This document shows positions 44,284-52,573 of a stretch of 64,000 bases of DNA, piece by piece. This stretch comes from Streptomyces flavochromogenes (GTDB lineage: Bacteria; Actinomycetota; Actinomycetes; Streptomycetales; Streptomycetaceae): NCBI RefSeq assembly GCF_000717595.1, contig NZ_JNZO01000001.1:310001-374000 (forward strand), given 5' to 3'. Within the stretch, counting starts at the first letter, position 1. Each line of letters opens with the position of its first letter. Position numbers and translations under genes: made by a program. The notes beneath the pieces were generated by a model. The model made no database searches. It was given only the letters and a program-made list of their open reading frames with translations, and was not told the DNA's origin.

Positions 44284-45768
44284 CTACCAGTTCGCGGGAG
44301 CGTAGTCCTTCAGGAAGCAGCCGTAGAGGTCCACGCCGTCCTCGCCGCGCACGATCGGGTCGTAGACACGGGCCGCGCCGTCGACCAGGTCGAGCGGGGC
44401 GTGGAAGCCGGCCTCGGCGAGGCGCAGCTTGTCGAAGTGCGGACGCTCGTCGGTGATCCAGCCGGTGTCGACCGAGGTCATGAGGATCCCGTCGGTCTTG
44501 AACATCTCCTCGCCGCTGGTCCGCGTCACCATGTTCATCGCGGCCTTGGCGGCGTTGGTGTTCGGGTGGCCCGCGCCCTTGTAGCCGCGGCTGAAGACAC
44601 CCTCCATGGCGGAGACGTTCACGACGTAGGAACGTCCGCTGGCCGCCTTCTTCGCCGCCTCGGCCATCACGGGACGCAGCTTGCTGATGAGGATGAACGG
44701 CGCCGTGTAGTTGCACAGCTGGGTCTCGAGGAGCTCCACCGGGGAGATCTGTTCGATGCTCTGCACCCAGGTGTTGGAGTCCACGACGTCCGGCACCAGG
44801 CCGCCCGCGTCGATGGCGGTGCCGTCGAGGTGCTTGGCGATGGTGGCGTTGCCCGCGACGAGCGCGAGGTCGGCGACCTGCTGGGCCTCAAGGTCGCGCA
44901 CGCCGGCGGGAAGCTCGGACGATCCGACGAGCTCGCCGACCGCGCCGGAGTTGAAGGCGCCGATCACGTGGTGGGCGGGCAGCTCGCCGGCCGGCAGCGC
45001 GGCGTTCTCGCCCTCGACCAGGGCCGCGTACGCGGACGGCAGCCGGCGCACGGTCTGCGTCGCGTTGTTGATGAGGATGTCCAGCGGCCCGGCCTCGGTC
45101 ATCTGGTCGGCGAGCGCCACGGCCTGGGCCGGGTCGCGCAGGTCGATGCCGACGACCTCGAGGCGGTGCATCCAGTCCGCCGAGTCCTCCATCGCCTTGA
45201 AGCGGCGGATGGCGTCCTTGGGGAAGCGGGTGGTGATGGTGGTGTGGGCGCCGTCGCGCAGCAGCCGCAGCGCGATGTACATGCCGATCTTCGCCCGGCC
45301 GCCGGTGAGCAGGGCGCGCTTGCCGGTGAGGTCGGCGCGGGCCTCGCGCTTGGCCCGGTTCTCGGCGGCGCACCTCTGGCAGAGCTGGTGGTAGAAGTAG
45401 TCGACCTCGACGAACCGCGTCTTGCAGACGTAGCAGGAGCGCGGACGCTGGAGTATCCCCGCGATCCTGCCCTCCTCGGTGACGGAGGAGGGCAGGATGC
45501 CCTCGGTCTCGTCGTCGATGCGCTGCGCGGAGCCGGTGGCCGTGGCCTCGGTGACCGCCTTGTCGTTGGCGGTCTTGGACGCCCGGCGCTCCTGGCGGCG
45601 GCGCTGCTTCACGGTCCGGTAGATCCCGGCGGTGGCGCGCCGGACGCGGATGGCGTCCGGGTGGTCGACGTCCAGCTTGTCGAGCTCGTCGAGGACGCCG
45701 AGGCAGACGGCCAGGCGATCGGGGTCGATACCCGGCCCGTAGTCCTGGTTTTCTTCGGTCACCGTCAT
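44284..45768 (-). CDS. Atypical SDR oxidoreductase with N-terminal zinc finger
   Basis: This 494-aa protein is about twice the usual SDR length. Residues 1-105 are helical with a basic patch (RTVKQRRRQERR). A four-Cys zinc finger follows: Cys112, Cys115, Cys130 and Cys133. The SDR domain starts at residue 147 with the nucleotide loop TGGRAKIG (155-162) and has 'ILINNATQ' (232-239) and Ser386. The catalytic Tyr of YxxxK is absent: Thr404 occupies its place before Lys408. The 'PG' motif is VDTGWI. It may be a regulator or binding protein rather than a normal dehydrogenase. An FhuF-like gene lies 86 bases upstream on the same strand. Confidence 0.85.
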   Translation of the reverse strand: MTVTEENQDYGPGIDPDRLAVCLGVLDELDKLDVDHPDAIRVRRATAGIYRTVKQRRRQERRASKTANDKAVTEATATGSAQRIDDETEGILPSSVTEEGRIAGILQRPRSCYVCKTRFVEVDYFYHQLCQRCAAENRAKREARADLTGKRALLTGGRAKIGMYIALRLLRDGAHTTITTRFPKDAIRRFKAMEDSADWMHRLEVVGIDLRDPAQAVALADQMTEAGPLDILINNATQTVRRLPSAYAALVEGENAALPAGELPAHHVIGAFNSGAVGELVGSSELPAGVRDLEAQQVADLALVAGNATIAKHLDGTAIDAGGLVPDVVDSNTWVQSIEQISPVELLETQLCNYTAPFILISKLRPVMAEAAKKAASGRSYVVNVSAMEGVFSRGYKGAGHPNTNAAKAAMNMVTRTSGEEMFKTDGILMTSVDTGWITDERPHFDKLRLAEAGFHAPLDLVDGAARVYDPIVRGEDGVDLYGCFLKDYAPANW

Positions 45769-45854
45769 GGCCTTCGGGTTCCTCGTTCGCTCGTACGTCA
45801 CCGTTCGTGGGCTGTCACCGTCCGTGGGCTCGCGGGACGGCAACCTCCGCAACT

Positions 45855-46568
45855 TTACGGAGCGGGGGGCCGCCCCTCCAAACCCGTTCGGGGGGCGTGG
45901 TCGAAGACACAGTCGCCGCACAGTCCCGCGCCGGGGCAGCGGTAGTAGAGGCAGCAGCTGGCGCGGCGCAGCCGGGGGCCGCGGACCGTACCGGCGAGGT
46001 CGGGGTGGTCGAGGAGTCCGGAGACCAGGCGGGCGGCCCGTGCGGCGACCTCGGGGCGGCCGTGGGCGTGTGCCCAGCGCGTCAGCTCGCGCAGGGCGCC
46101 GGCCAGGGCGGAGCCCGCGTTGCCCCAGAGAAGGCGCGGGGAGATGTGCCCGTCGCGGCGGAGTGCCGCGTGGAGCGGCACGAGGTGGGCCTCCTGGACG
46201 GCCGCGCGGATCGCGTCGACGGACGCCGGGCGGGTGTCGGAGCCGGCCCACCACAGGTCGTCGGGGGAGGTGAGCGCCCCGTCCCAGTGCAGCTCGGCGG
46301 GGTCGAGGGCGGGAAACCGGCCGTGCAGGGCGGCGGGCCCGAGGGCGGTCGACCAGAGCCGGGCGGCGAGCCCCAGGTGGGCGACGGACGCCCCGACGCG
46401 CCGCTCGGGGGCGCCGAGCCGGGCGGCCACCCGGTCCACGCGCGCGTGGAGGGGGCCGTCGTCGCCCGCGTACAGGCGCGCGAGCGGGCGGTGCGCTCCG
46501 CCGGTCTCGGGCGGGCTGGTGCGCAGGGCGAAGAATCCGCCCACCGACCCGCTCTCCACAAGATCCAC
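45855..46568 (-). CDS. FhuF-like (2Fe-2S)-binding protein
   Basis: This 237-aa protein has a GTG start at 46568 after GGGGGAG. The C-terminal FhuF cluster motif is clear: 'CCLYYRCPGAGLCGDC', the Cys-Cys-x10-Cys-x2-Cys type used to bind a [2Fe-2S] centre, with one extra Cys. The N-terminal part resembles the ferric siderophore reductase fold ('LHWDGALTSPDDLWW'). FhuF-type enzymes reduce ferric hydroxamates in the cytoplasm. No siderophore uptake genes are near. It may share a transcript with the SDR gene. Confidence 0.88.
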   Translation of the reverse strand: MDLVESGSVGGFFALRTSPPETGGAHRPLARLYAGDDGPLHARVDRVAARLGAPERRVGASVAHLGLAARLWSTALGPAALHGRFPALDPAELHWDGALTSPDDLWWAGSDTRPASVDAIRAAVQEAHLVPLHAALRRDGHISPRLLWGNAGSALAGALRELTRWAHAHGRPEVAARAARLVSGLLDHPDLAGTVRGPRLRRASCCLYYRCPGAGLCGDCVFDHAPRTGLEGRPPAP

Positions 46569-46806
46569 CCCGAGCTCCCCCTGGTTCTGTCCTCAGCCCG
46601 TCCCCGCGGGTCCGGATCCGACGATTTCCGCACACCGTACCGCCTCTCCGCGAGCGCCTCCGGACAGCTCGAAAAAGTCGCTTTGCACCCGTTCTGACCT
46701 GCACGGGTGTACATCTCCAGGCGTACGTCGGGCCCATGTACTGCGACAGGTGTACCCGCGAAGACGTCCCCTGGTACGACGACGCGATCGGCCGGGAAGA
46801 GAGATC

Positions 46807-47823
46807 GTGGAAGGTATGAGTCCCCTCCTGCTGTCCGTTCTCCTGGCCCTGGTCTCGGCGGTCGCCTACGCGGCCGCGGCGATCGTGCAGGAGCGGGTCG
46901 CGGCCTCCGCCGCAGGTCCGCGCTACGCGCCGCTGCGCAGCCCGGCCTGGTGGGGCTCCGTCCTGCTCAACGGCGTCGGCGCGACCCTGCACGTCGCGGC
47001 CCTCGCGTACGGACCGCTCAGCCTGGTCCAGCCGCTCGGTGCGCTGACGATCGTGTTCGCGCTGCCCATGGCGGCGCTGTTCGTCGGCCGCAGGGCGGGA
47101 TCGCGGGCCTGGCGCGGCGCGGTGATGGCCACGGTGGGTCTGGCCGGGCTGCTCAGCCTGACGAGCGGTGCCGAGGCGCGGTCGCTCGCCGACGGCGACC
47201 GGTGGCTGCTCGCGGGCTGCACCTTCGCCGTGGTGGCCGCCCTGTTCGCGGCCGCGCACCTGGTGGGCAGGTCGGTGCTGCGCAGCGTCGTCCTGGCGGC
47301 CGCCGCGGGTGTCTCCTTCGGTATCGCCTCGGTCTTCACGAAGTCGGTGGCGGAGGAGTGGACGCCCGGCGCTCCGCTCGCCCAGTGGACCGCGCTGCTC
47401 GTGCTCTCGGCGCTCGCCGTGACCGGGCTGCTCCTGTCCCAGGCCTCGTACCGGGGCGCGGGGCTCGCGGCGCCGCTGGCCACCGTCACGGTGGTCAACC
47501 CGGTGGTCGCCGCGGCCGTGGGCCTGACCCTGTTCGGCGAGAGCTTCCGCTACGGCACGGCGGGCACAGTCGCCGCGCTGATCAGCGGCGCGGTGGCCGC
47601 GGGCGGCCTGATCCAGCTCACGCTGGACCGGATGACGGTGCCGGCCGAGTCACTCCCGGCGTCGGGTCAGGGGCGTGCGCCGGACTCCGGACCAGCGGCG
47701 GGGTCAGAGGGAGACCCCGCGCGCCCTGAGGTAGGCCAGGGGGTCGATGTCGGAGCCGTACCCGGGACCCGTCCGTACCTCGAAGTGCAGGTGCGGTCCC
47801 GAGCTGTTGCCGGTCGATCCTGA
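46807..47823 (+). CDS. DMT family (EamA-like) membrane transporter
   Basis: About 338 aa from GTG 46807 (ATG 46816 is possible). Roughly nine or ten membrane helices fill residues 1-275, with the duplicated EamA pattern ('LVSAVAYAAAAIVQERVA', 'AVTGLLLSQASYRGAGLAAPLATVTVVNPVVAA'). The last 60 residues are hydrophilic and read antisense to the end of the wall-hydrolase gene, so the frame probably lost its original stop and runs 120 bp into its convergent neighbour. Substrate unknown. Confidence 0.87.
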   Translation: MEGMSPLLLSVLLALVSAVAYAAAAIVQERVAASAAGPRYAPLRSPAWWGSVLLNGVGATLHVAALAYGPLSLVQPLGALTIVFALPMAALFVGRRAGSRAWRGAVMATVGLAGLLSLTSGAEARSLADGDRWLLAGCTFAVVAALFAAAHLVGRSVLRSVVLAAAAGVSFGIASVFTKSVAEEWTPGAPLAQWTALLVLSALAVTGLLLSQASYRGAGLAAPLATVTVVNPVVAAAVGLTLFGESFRYGTAGTVAALISGAVAAGGLIQLTLDRMTVPAESLPASGQGRAPDSGPAAGSEGDPARPEVGQGVDVGAVPGTRPYLEVQVRSRAVAGRS

Positions 47824-49101
47824 GCGGCCGATGCGCTGGCCGGCGGTGACCCGCTGGCCCTCGCGGACGGCGAGCGCGGAGAGGTGGGCGTACTGGCTGT
47901 AGCGGCCGTCGTCGTGGCGGAGCACGATCTGGTAGCCGTACGCGCCTCCCCAGCCGGCGGAGACGATCCGTCCCCCCGCCACGGCCTTGACGGAGGTGCC
48001 GGTGGGCACGGGGAAGTCGACACCGGTGTGGTAGCCGCTGGACCATGACGACCCGGGCTTGCCGTACCGGGTGCCGATGGAGGCGGAGACAGGGGCGGAG
48101 TAGCGGTCCTCCGCCGCGGCGGGCGGCCGCGGCCTGGACGCGGGCTTCGCCTTGGGCTTGACCGCGGGCCTCGCGGCGGGCTTGGACGTCTGCTTCGCCA
48201 CGGGTTTCGTGGCGGGCTTGGACACCTGCTTCACGGCCGGTCTGGCCGCGGGCTTCGCCACGGGCTTGGCCACCGGCTTCGCCACGGGCGGCTGGGCGAC
48301 CGGCTTCGTGGTCGGCGGTGCGACGGGGCGCGTCCGGGGCGCGGTGCCCGGTCCCGAGAGCCTCGGCGGGGACGTCGTGGCCGAGGGGGCCTTCGTCGGG
48401 GGCTTCTTCGGGGCGGCGATGCGCAGGGTCAGGCGCTGGCCGGGAAGGATGAGGTCGGGGTCGTCGCCGACGACGGGCCGGTTCGCGTCGTACAGGCGCT
48501 TCCAGCCGCCCTGGACCCGTTCGTCACGGGCGATCTTCGACAGGGAGTCGCCGGGCGTCACCGTGTACATCTCACGCACGGTGGGGACGGCGGTCGGGCC
48601 GGCGTTCCCGGCCGGCCGCTCGGATAAGGCGCGCTGCCCAGGCAGGGAGGCGGTGCTGGGCGCGTTCCCGCCGCGCGACGCCTTCGCGGTCGCCGTACCC
48701 GGGGCGATGCCCGGGCCGTCTCCGCCCCGGGCGAGGCCCGCACCCGGGCCGCAGGACGGCCAGGCGCCGGGCCCCTGCCCCTTCAGCACCCGCTCGGCGA
48801 TCGCGATCTGCTGGTCCTTGGAGGCGAGGTCGGCACGCGGCGCGTAGTGCGTGCCGCCGTAGGCCTCCCAGGTGGACTGGCTGAACTGCAGACCGCCGAA
48901 GTAGCCGTTGCCCGTGTTGATGTGCCAGTGGGAGGTCGACTCGCAGGAAGCGACCTTCTCCCAGACGTCGAGCGAGGCGGCCTGGACGGTGCCCGCGCCG
49001 ATGAAGGGCAGCGCCATTCCGGCGCCTCCCGCGGTGACGGTGAGCGAGGCACGGTTGATCCGGCTCGGCTGGTGGCGGCGGTGACGTCCGCGTACGGCCA
49101 T
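47704..49101 (-). CDS. rpfD: RpfD-like resuscitation factor with LysM and M23 peptidase domains
   Basis: This 465-aa exported protein starts at ATG 49101 behind GGGGGG. A signal segment ends near residue 41. The Rpf lysozyme-like domain (43-118) keeps the catalytic Glu54 in 'ASCESTSHWHINTGNGYFGG'. A LysM domain follows (about 178-225, 'YTVTPGDSLSKIARDE'), then about 100 residues of Lys-Pro-Val-Ala repeats, and an M23 endopeptidase (345-465; 'YHTGVDFPVP', 'GPHLHFEV'). It can thus cut both glycan and peptide in peptidoglycan. The order matches S. coelicolor RpfD (SCO0974), active in germination. Confidence 0.92.
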   Translation of the reverse strand: MAVRGRHRRHQPSRINRASLTVTAGGAGMALPFIGAGTVQAASLDVWEKVASCESTSHWHINTGNGYFGGLQFSQSTWEAYGGTHYAPRADLASKDQQIAIAERVLKGQGPGAWPSCGPGAGLARGGDGPGIAPGTATAKASRGGNAPSTASLPGQRALSERPAGNAGPTAVPTVREMYTVTPGDSLSKIARDERVQGGWKRLYDANRPVVGDDPDLILPGQRLTLRIAAPKKPPTKAPSATTSPPRLSGPGTAPRTRPVAPPTTKPVAQPPVAKPVAKPVAKPAARPAVKQVSKPATKPVAKQTSKPAARPAVKPKAKPASRPRPPAAAEDRYSAPVSASIGTRYGKPGSSWSSGYHTGVDFPVPTGTSVKAVAGGRIVSAGWGGAYGYQIVLRHDDGRYSQYAHLSALAVREGQRVTAGQRIGRSGSTGNSSGPHLHFEVRTGPGYGSDIDPLAYLRARGVSL

Positions 49102-49132
49102 GGGCCCCCCTTGAACACAGCAGCAGCCGTCC

Positions 49133-49162
49133 AAGTTAGGGGTGGCGCACGCTCCGTGACAA
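49133..49162 (-). promoter_or_regulatory. Probable promoter of the rpfD-like gene
   Basis: On the minus strand TTGTCA (49162-49157) and TAACTT (49138-49133) are 18 bp apart, about 30 bases before the ATG. There is no room for a c-di-AMP riboswitch between them. Confidence 0.5.
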
Positions 49163-49191
49163 GGGATACGCCAAAGCCCAAGGTCCTTATG

Positions 49192-49401
49192 TCACCTTCC
49201 CGTTGACGGCGGACGGCGACCGGCGGGACCCGGCTGGGGCTGAGGCTCGGGTTCCGGTACGGGCCCGCCGGGCTGCGGCGCCGGGCTCGGATCGGGGTCC
49301 GGAGGGGCCGGGACCGGGTTCGGCGGGGGGACCGGCGGCGGTGAGGGAACGGGCGGCGGAATGGGCGAGGGCGGCAGCGGATCGGGATACGGGTGGGTCA
49401 T
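49192..49401 (-). CDS. Small Pro-rich protein
   Basis: The ATG at 49401 has GAGAGG seven bases upstream and opens a 69-codon frame. The product is almost half proline ('PLPPSPIPPPVPSPPPVPPP', then Pro/Glu/Gln repeats) with no signal peptide. It lies upstream of the rpfD-like gene on the same strand. The low complexity makes coding status uncertain. Confidence 0.5.
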   Translation of the reverse strand: MTHPYPDPLPPSPIPPPVPSPPPVPPPNPVPAPPDPDPSPAPQPGGPVPEPEPQPQPGPAGRRPPSTGR

Positions 49402-49485
49402 CACGGACCTCTCGGTCGACGGGTTCCTCCCTCCCCAGAGTGGCCCGGCGGACGCCGCGGCGCCCGCCGGATCCCGTCCTTCGGG

Positions 49486-50148
49486 TCAGTCGCCGACCGC
49501 ACCGCGCGAACCGGACACGGCTGCGGCCGCGGCGGCGAGCCCGAGGCGTGGACTCGCCAGGACGGGGCGCGAGGTGGTCGTCCGGTCGACGGCGTCGGCC
49601 ATGGACGCCTGCGCGAGGACGACCACGCAGCCCTCCACCGGGGGCGCACCGTCCACGGCGGCCGCGACGGCGTCGAGGTAGCCGTCCCGGTCCCCCGCCT
49701 CGAACAGCTCCCAAGCCCCCTCCACCACGACGGTGCTGACGTGCGAGGTCTCCGGTCCCGATTCCTCGGCGATGAGGGCGACGGTGGGTTCGAGGGTGGA
49801 GCGCAGCGCGGCCACGACGACGATCCGGCGGTACCGGGGGGCCTCCGCCGCCATCGGCCGGTCCACCCGGAGCACGGGCACGCCGAGGACGCCCGTCTGC
49901 CGCTCGGCGATCCCGCCGATGGTGGAGCAGGTGCAGAGCACGGCCTCGGCGCCGTCCGCGACGGCCGCCGCGAGCGCGGCGGCCACCGCCCCGCCGACCG
50001 CCTCCGGCCCCGCCTCACGGGCGCGCGCCAGCAGCTCCTCGTCGACGAGGTGACGCAGGACGAGCCCGGGATGGTGCCGGTCGCGGAGCCCGTCGAAGAC
50101 GGGGACGTGGACCGGCGAGGTGTGCAGCAGGGCCAGGGTGCCGGTCAT
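49486..50148 (-). CDS. Asp/Glu/hydantoin racemase family protein, one catalytic Cys missing
   Basis: This 220-aa protein has ATG 50148. It has the racemase-like two-lobed sequence with the first active-site Cys in 'AVLCTCSTIGG', but the second lobe reads 'CVVVLAQASMADAV' where two-base racemases have Cys-Thr. A single-Cys arrangement is known from arylmalonate decarboxylase relatives, so it might be a lyase or decarboxylase. It starts two bases after the GNAT gene stop, in a run with panD. Confidence 0.8.
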   Translation of the reverse strand: MTGTLALLHTSPVHVPVFDGLRDRHHPGLVLRHLVDEELLARAREAGPEAVGGAVAAALAAAVADGAEAVLCTCSTIGGIAERQTGVLGVPVLRVDRPMAAEAPRYRRIVVVAALRSTLEPTVALIAEESGPETSHVSTVVVEGAWELFEAGDRDGYLDAVAAAVDGAPPVEGCVVVLAQASMADAVDRTTTSRPVLASPRLGLAAAAAAVSGSRGAVGD

Positions 50149-50150
50149 GG

Positions 50151-50495
50151 TCACCACAGGCCCGGGGTGGCCTTCAGCTGCAGCTTCGCCGCGTCGACCA
50201 CCTCGGAGGGGGCCATCGGGGCCTCGTCCGGGTGACGCTCCGCCCAGGCGGCGGCGTACGGGCAGAGCGGCACGACGGGTACGCCCTCACGCGCGGCGAT
50301 CGCGCAGAACGCGCGCACGAGCGCTCCGGCGACGCCCTTGCCCTCGTGGCCGTCCTCGACGACGGTGTGCACGGCGACGAGGGCGTGCGGCTCGGCGGCG
50401 AGCACGAAGGAGACGACGACACCGACACGGGCGCCGCCCTCGAAGGCCTCCAGGCGTCCGTTCGCCCGGTCGTCACGGATCTCCGGCTCGGCCAC
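50151..50495 (-). CDS. Small GNAT acetyltransferase-like protein
   Basis: This 114-aa protein starts at GTG 50495. It has 'HTVVEDGHEGKGVAGALVRAFCAIAAREG', the acetyl-CoA loop, and 'VVPLCPYAAAWAERHPD'. That is the YjdJ/Gcn5-like small single-domain type common in Actinobacteria. It follows panD by 28 bases. Substrate unknown; the small size suggests a protein or metabolite acetylation side role. Confidence 0.87.
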   Translation of the reverse strand: MAEPEIRDDRANGRLEAFEGGARVGVVVSFVLAAEPHALVAVHTVVEDGHEGKGVAGALVRAFCAIAAREGVPVVPLCPYAAAWAERHPDEAPMAPSEVVDAAKLQLKATPGLW

Positions 50496-50523
50496 GAGAC
50501 GAGGCTCCCTCGGCGTGGACGGG

Positions 50524-50973
50524 TCAGACGTGTGCGGTCACGGACTCGGCGGCGGGCCCGGGCACGGCGTGCGGGCCGCGCACCGTGTCGCTCCCGGGGA
50601 CGGGCGCGGAGGCGTCGGTCCCCAGCTCCACGATGCGGTTGTCGCCGTCGACGTGCACGACGCGCGGCACGAACGTCCGGGCCTCTGCGTCCTCGATCTG
50701 CGCGTAACTGATGAGGATCACGAGGTCGCCGGGGTGCACGAGGTGTGCGGCGGCGCCGTTGATCCCGATGACACCGGAGCCGCGCTCGCCCTCGATGACA
50801 TAGGTCTCGAGTCGGGCGCCGTTGTCGATGTCGACGATGTGCACGAGCTCACCCGGCAGAAGGTCGGCCGCCTCCATCAGGTCGGCGTCGACGGTGACGG
50901 AGCCGACGTAGTGCAGGTCGGCCTGGGTCACGGTGGCCCGGTGGATCTTGGACTTGAACATGGTGCGCAGCAC
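50524..50973 (-). CDS. panD: Aspartate 1-decarboxylase
   Basis: This 149-aa pyruvoyl enzyme makes beta-alanine for pantothenate and coenzyme A. Self-cleavage occurs at Gly24-Ser25 ('HYVGSVTVD'), giving the pyruvoyl group on the alpha chain. Tyr58 and the '[15 protein letters not shown]' segment are present. GTG 50973 follows GAGGAG by seven bases; the first residues [13 protein letters not shown] are conserved. The C-terminus is about 20 residues longer than in E. coli, usual in Streptomyces. It heads a run with GNAT and racemase genes. Confidence 0.96.
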   Translation of the reverse strand: MLRTMFKSKIHRATVTQADLHYVGSVTVDADLMEAADLLPGELVHIVDIDNGARLETYVIEGERGSGVIGINGAAAHLVHPGDLVILISYAQIEDAEARTFVPRVVHVDGDNRIVELGTDASAPVPGSDTVRGPHAVPGPAAESVTAHV

Positions 50974-51391
50974 GATGGACTCCTCTAAGACGGCTCCCTG
51001 CCTGCTTTCTGCAGGTCAAGGGCGGTCGCGACTCTACACCGGCACCCCCGTCCGATGTTTGTGAGGAACATCGCTCCGGTCAGGCGAGACGGCTTCCTAC
51101 CTGGGCTTTCGCGCCACCACAGAAGCCTGTTCAGGCAATCCTCCGGGAACGCCCGGCGACTCATGCTGACCGCATGCCGACTTACCTGACGACCCGTCAA
51201 CCATGTGGGAGACCCCTCTGCACACACGGACGACGCGCGTCCACGCACCGGCCTGTCGGGCACCGACACCACTCTGGTTCAGAGAACACAGCCCCTTCGG
51301 TCATCGGCCGGTCGACGCTCGATCGCCCTGGAAGCCGGCTCGCCGACCCCAAGCCGCCCGGCAGCCCCTCGTTCGGGGCCGGGGCAGCCGC
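50974..51391. other. Gene-poor region between panD and a decayed toxin gene
   Basis: 418 bases with no gene I can support. A TCCTGCAG-like inverted patch at 51005-51020 lies in the panD leader. If the PIN fragment at 51392 once had an antitoxin partner, it should have been at about 51180-51390, but no RHH or AbrB-like sequence is readable there. Confidence 0.4.
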
Positions 51392-51600
51392 GTGAGCGGC
51401 GCTCTCGTCCTGGACAGCGAGGACCTGGCCAAGGCCGTACAGCACGACCGCGAGGTCCACGAGTGGCTCACCGCCGCCCGCGACGCCGACCTTCCGGTGA
51501 TCACCTCGGCCACGGTACTCGTCGAGGTGACCCGCCCACGGATCAGGACGCCGCGCTGAAGTGGAAGCTGTCACCGTCACTCGGGACGCGCTCCGCGGCC
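51392..51600 (+). pseudogene. Decayed VapC-like PIN-domain toxin
   Basis: From GTG 51392 the frame reads 'SGALVLDSEDLAKAVQHD' and 'VITSATVLVEVTRPRI', the N-terminal half of a PIN ribonuclease with its first acidic residues. At about 51545 one base is lost. The next frame continues with 'DAALKWKLS', as expected for the same protein, and then similarity fades. About two-thirds of the usual 130 residues are missing. It marks an old toxin-antitoxin insertion. Confidence 0.7.
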
Positions 51601-51687
51601 AGGTGGGTAGGGCCCTCCCGTCCGTCCTGAGGGCGTGGCGTACCGGCTGACGCGGTCCCACTCCTGTCGATTCCGATGGCCGGTCGG

Positions 51688-52401
51688 TCAGCTCGTCGCC
51701 CGTACGGCGTCTCTGATCAGGTCGGCGACCCTTGTGGGCTCGGACAGGGCGACGGCGTGGGAGGCGTCCGGGAGTTCGACGACGACGGCTCCGGCCCGTG
51801 CGGCGCCGAAGCGCTGGACCTCGGGGCCGATCGTGCGGTCCGCCCCGGCCACCAGAGCCCAGGACGGTTTCGTCCGCCACGCTGCCGAGGGCGCGCGCTC
51901 GGTGAACGCGGCCGTGGCGAGCGGGCGTTGAGCCGCCGCCAGGACGCCGGCGACGTCCTCGGGCACGTCCGCCGCGAAGACGGAGGGAAAGGCGGTCTCC
52001 TCGATCGTGACCTCGACCGCGGAGTCGCCGTCGAGGAGCGGGTACGTCCACTCCTTCAAGTTGCCCGCCAGCGGGGGCTCGGGGAAGCCCCCCTGGAGCT
52101 GGCCGAGGCTCTCGCCCTCGTGGGGCACGTAGGCGGCCACGTAGACGAGCCCCACGACGTTCTCCGCGGCGCCGGCCACGGTGATCAGCGCACCGCCGTA
52201 CGCGTGGCCGACGAGTACGGCCGGACCCTCGATCTGCGCCAGGACCGAGGCGAGGTAAGCGGCGTCCGCGGTCAGGCCCCGGAGCGGGTTGGACGGAGCG
52301 ATCACCGGGATACCGCTGCTCCGGAGTTCCGAGATGACGCCTATCCAGCCTGTCGCGTCGGCGAAGGCGCCGTGCACGAGGACGACGGTGGGGTGGGTCA
52401 T
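51688..52401 (-). CDS. Alpha/beta hydrolase fold protein lacking the nucleophile Ser
   Basis: This 237-aa protein starts at ATG 52401 after AGAAGAGA. It belongs to the short alpha/beta hydrolases typical of Actinobacteria ('TVVLVHGAFADATGW', 'GLVYVAAYVPHEGESLG', 'DASHAVALSEP'). The nucleophile elbow, normally GHSYGG, reads GHAYGG, with Ala67 encoded by GCG, one base away from TCG (Ser). The acid and His positions look intact. It may be dead, serve as a binding protein, or use another mechanism. Confidence 0.88.
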   Translation of the reverse strand: MTHPTVVLVHGAFADATGWIGVISELRSSGIPVIAPSNPLRGLTADAAYLASVLAQIEGPAVLVGHAYGGALITVAGAAENVVGLVYVAAYVPHEGESLGQLQGGFPEPPLAGNLKEWTYPLLDGDSAVEVTIEETAFPSVFAADVPEDVAGVLAAAQRPLATAAFTERAPSAAWRTKPSWALVAGADRTIGPEVQRFGAARAGAVVVELPDASHAVALSEPTRVADLIRDAVRATS

Positions 52402-52573
52402 GCGAGTTCTCTTCTCAGTGTCGGGCCACGTGTGGGACGTCGTCACGACGACGGTCGGGGCGCGGCCCGGAATTCGGTAGAGGTCCGTGCGACTGTTACT
52501 CACGGTAGAGCCGAGGAAACGGCACCTCTTGTCTCTGCGCGCAACCACGCTGTCATGACGGCGCACACGCGTC

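Noticed and set aside
49102..49200. c-di-AMP (ydaO-type) riboswitch upstream of the rpfD-like gene
   Set aside because: Such riboswitches precede some Streptomyces wall-lytic genes, but the space between the promoter and the ATG is only about 30 bases and no conserved core is seen.
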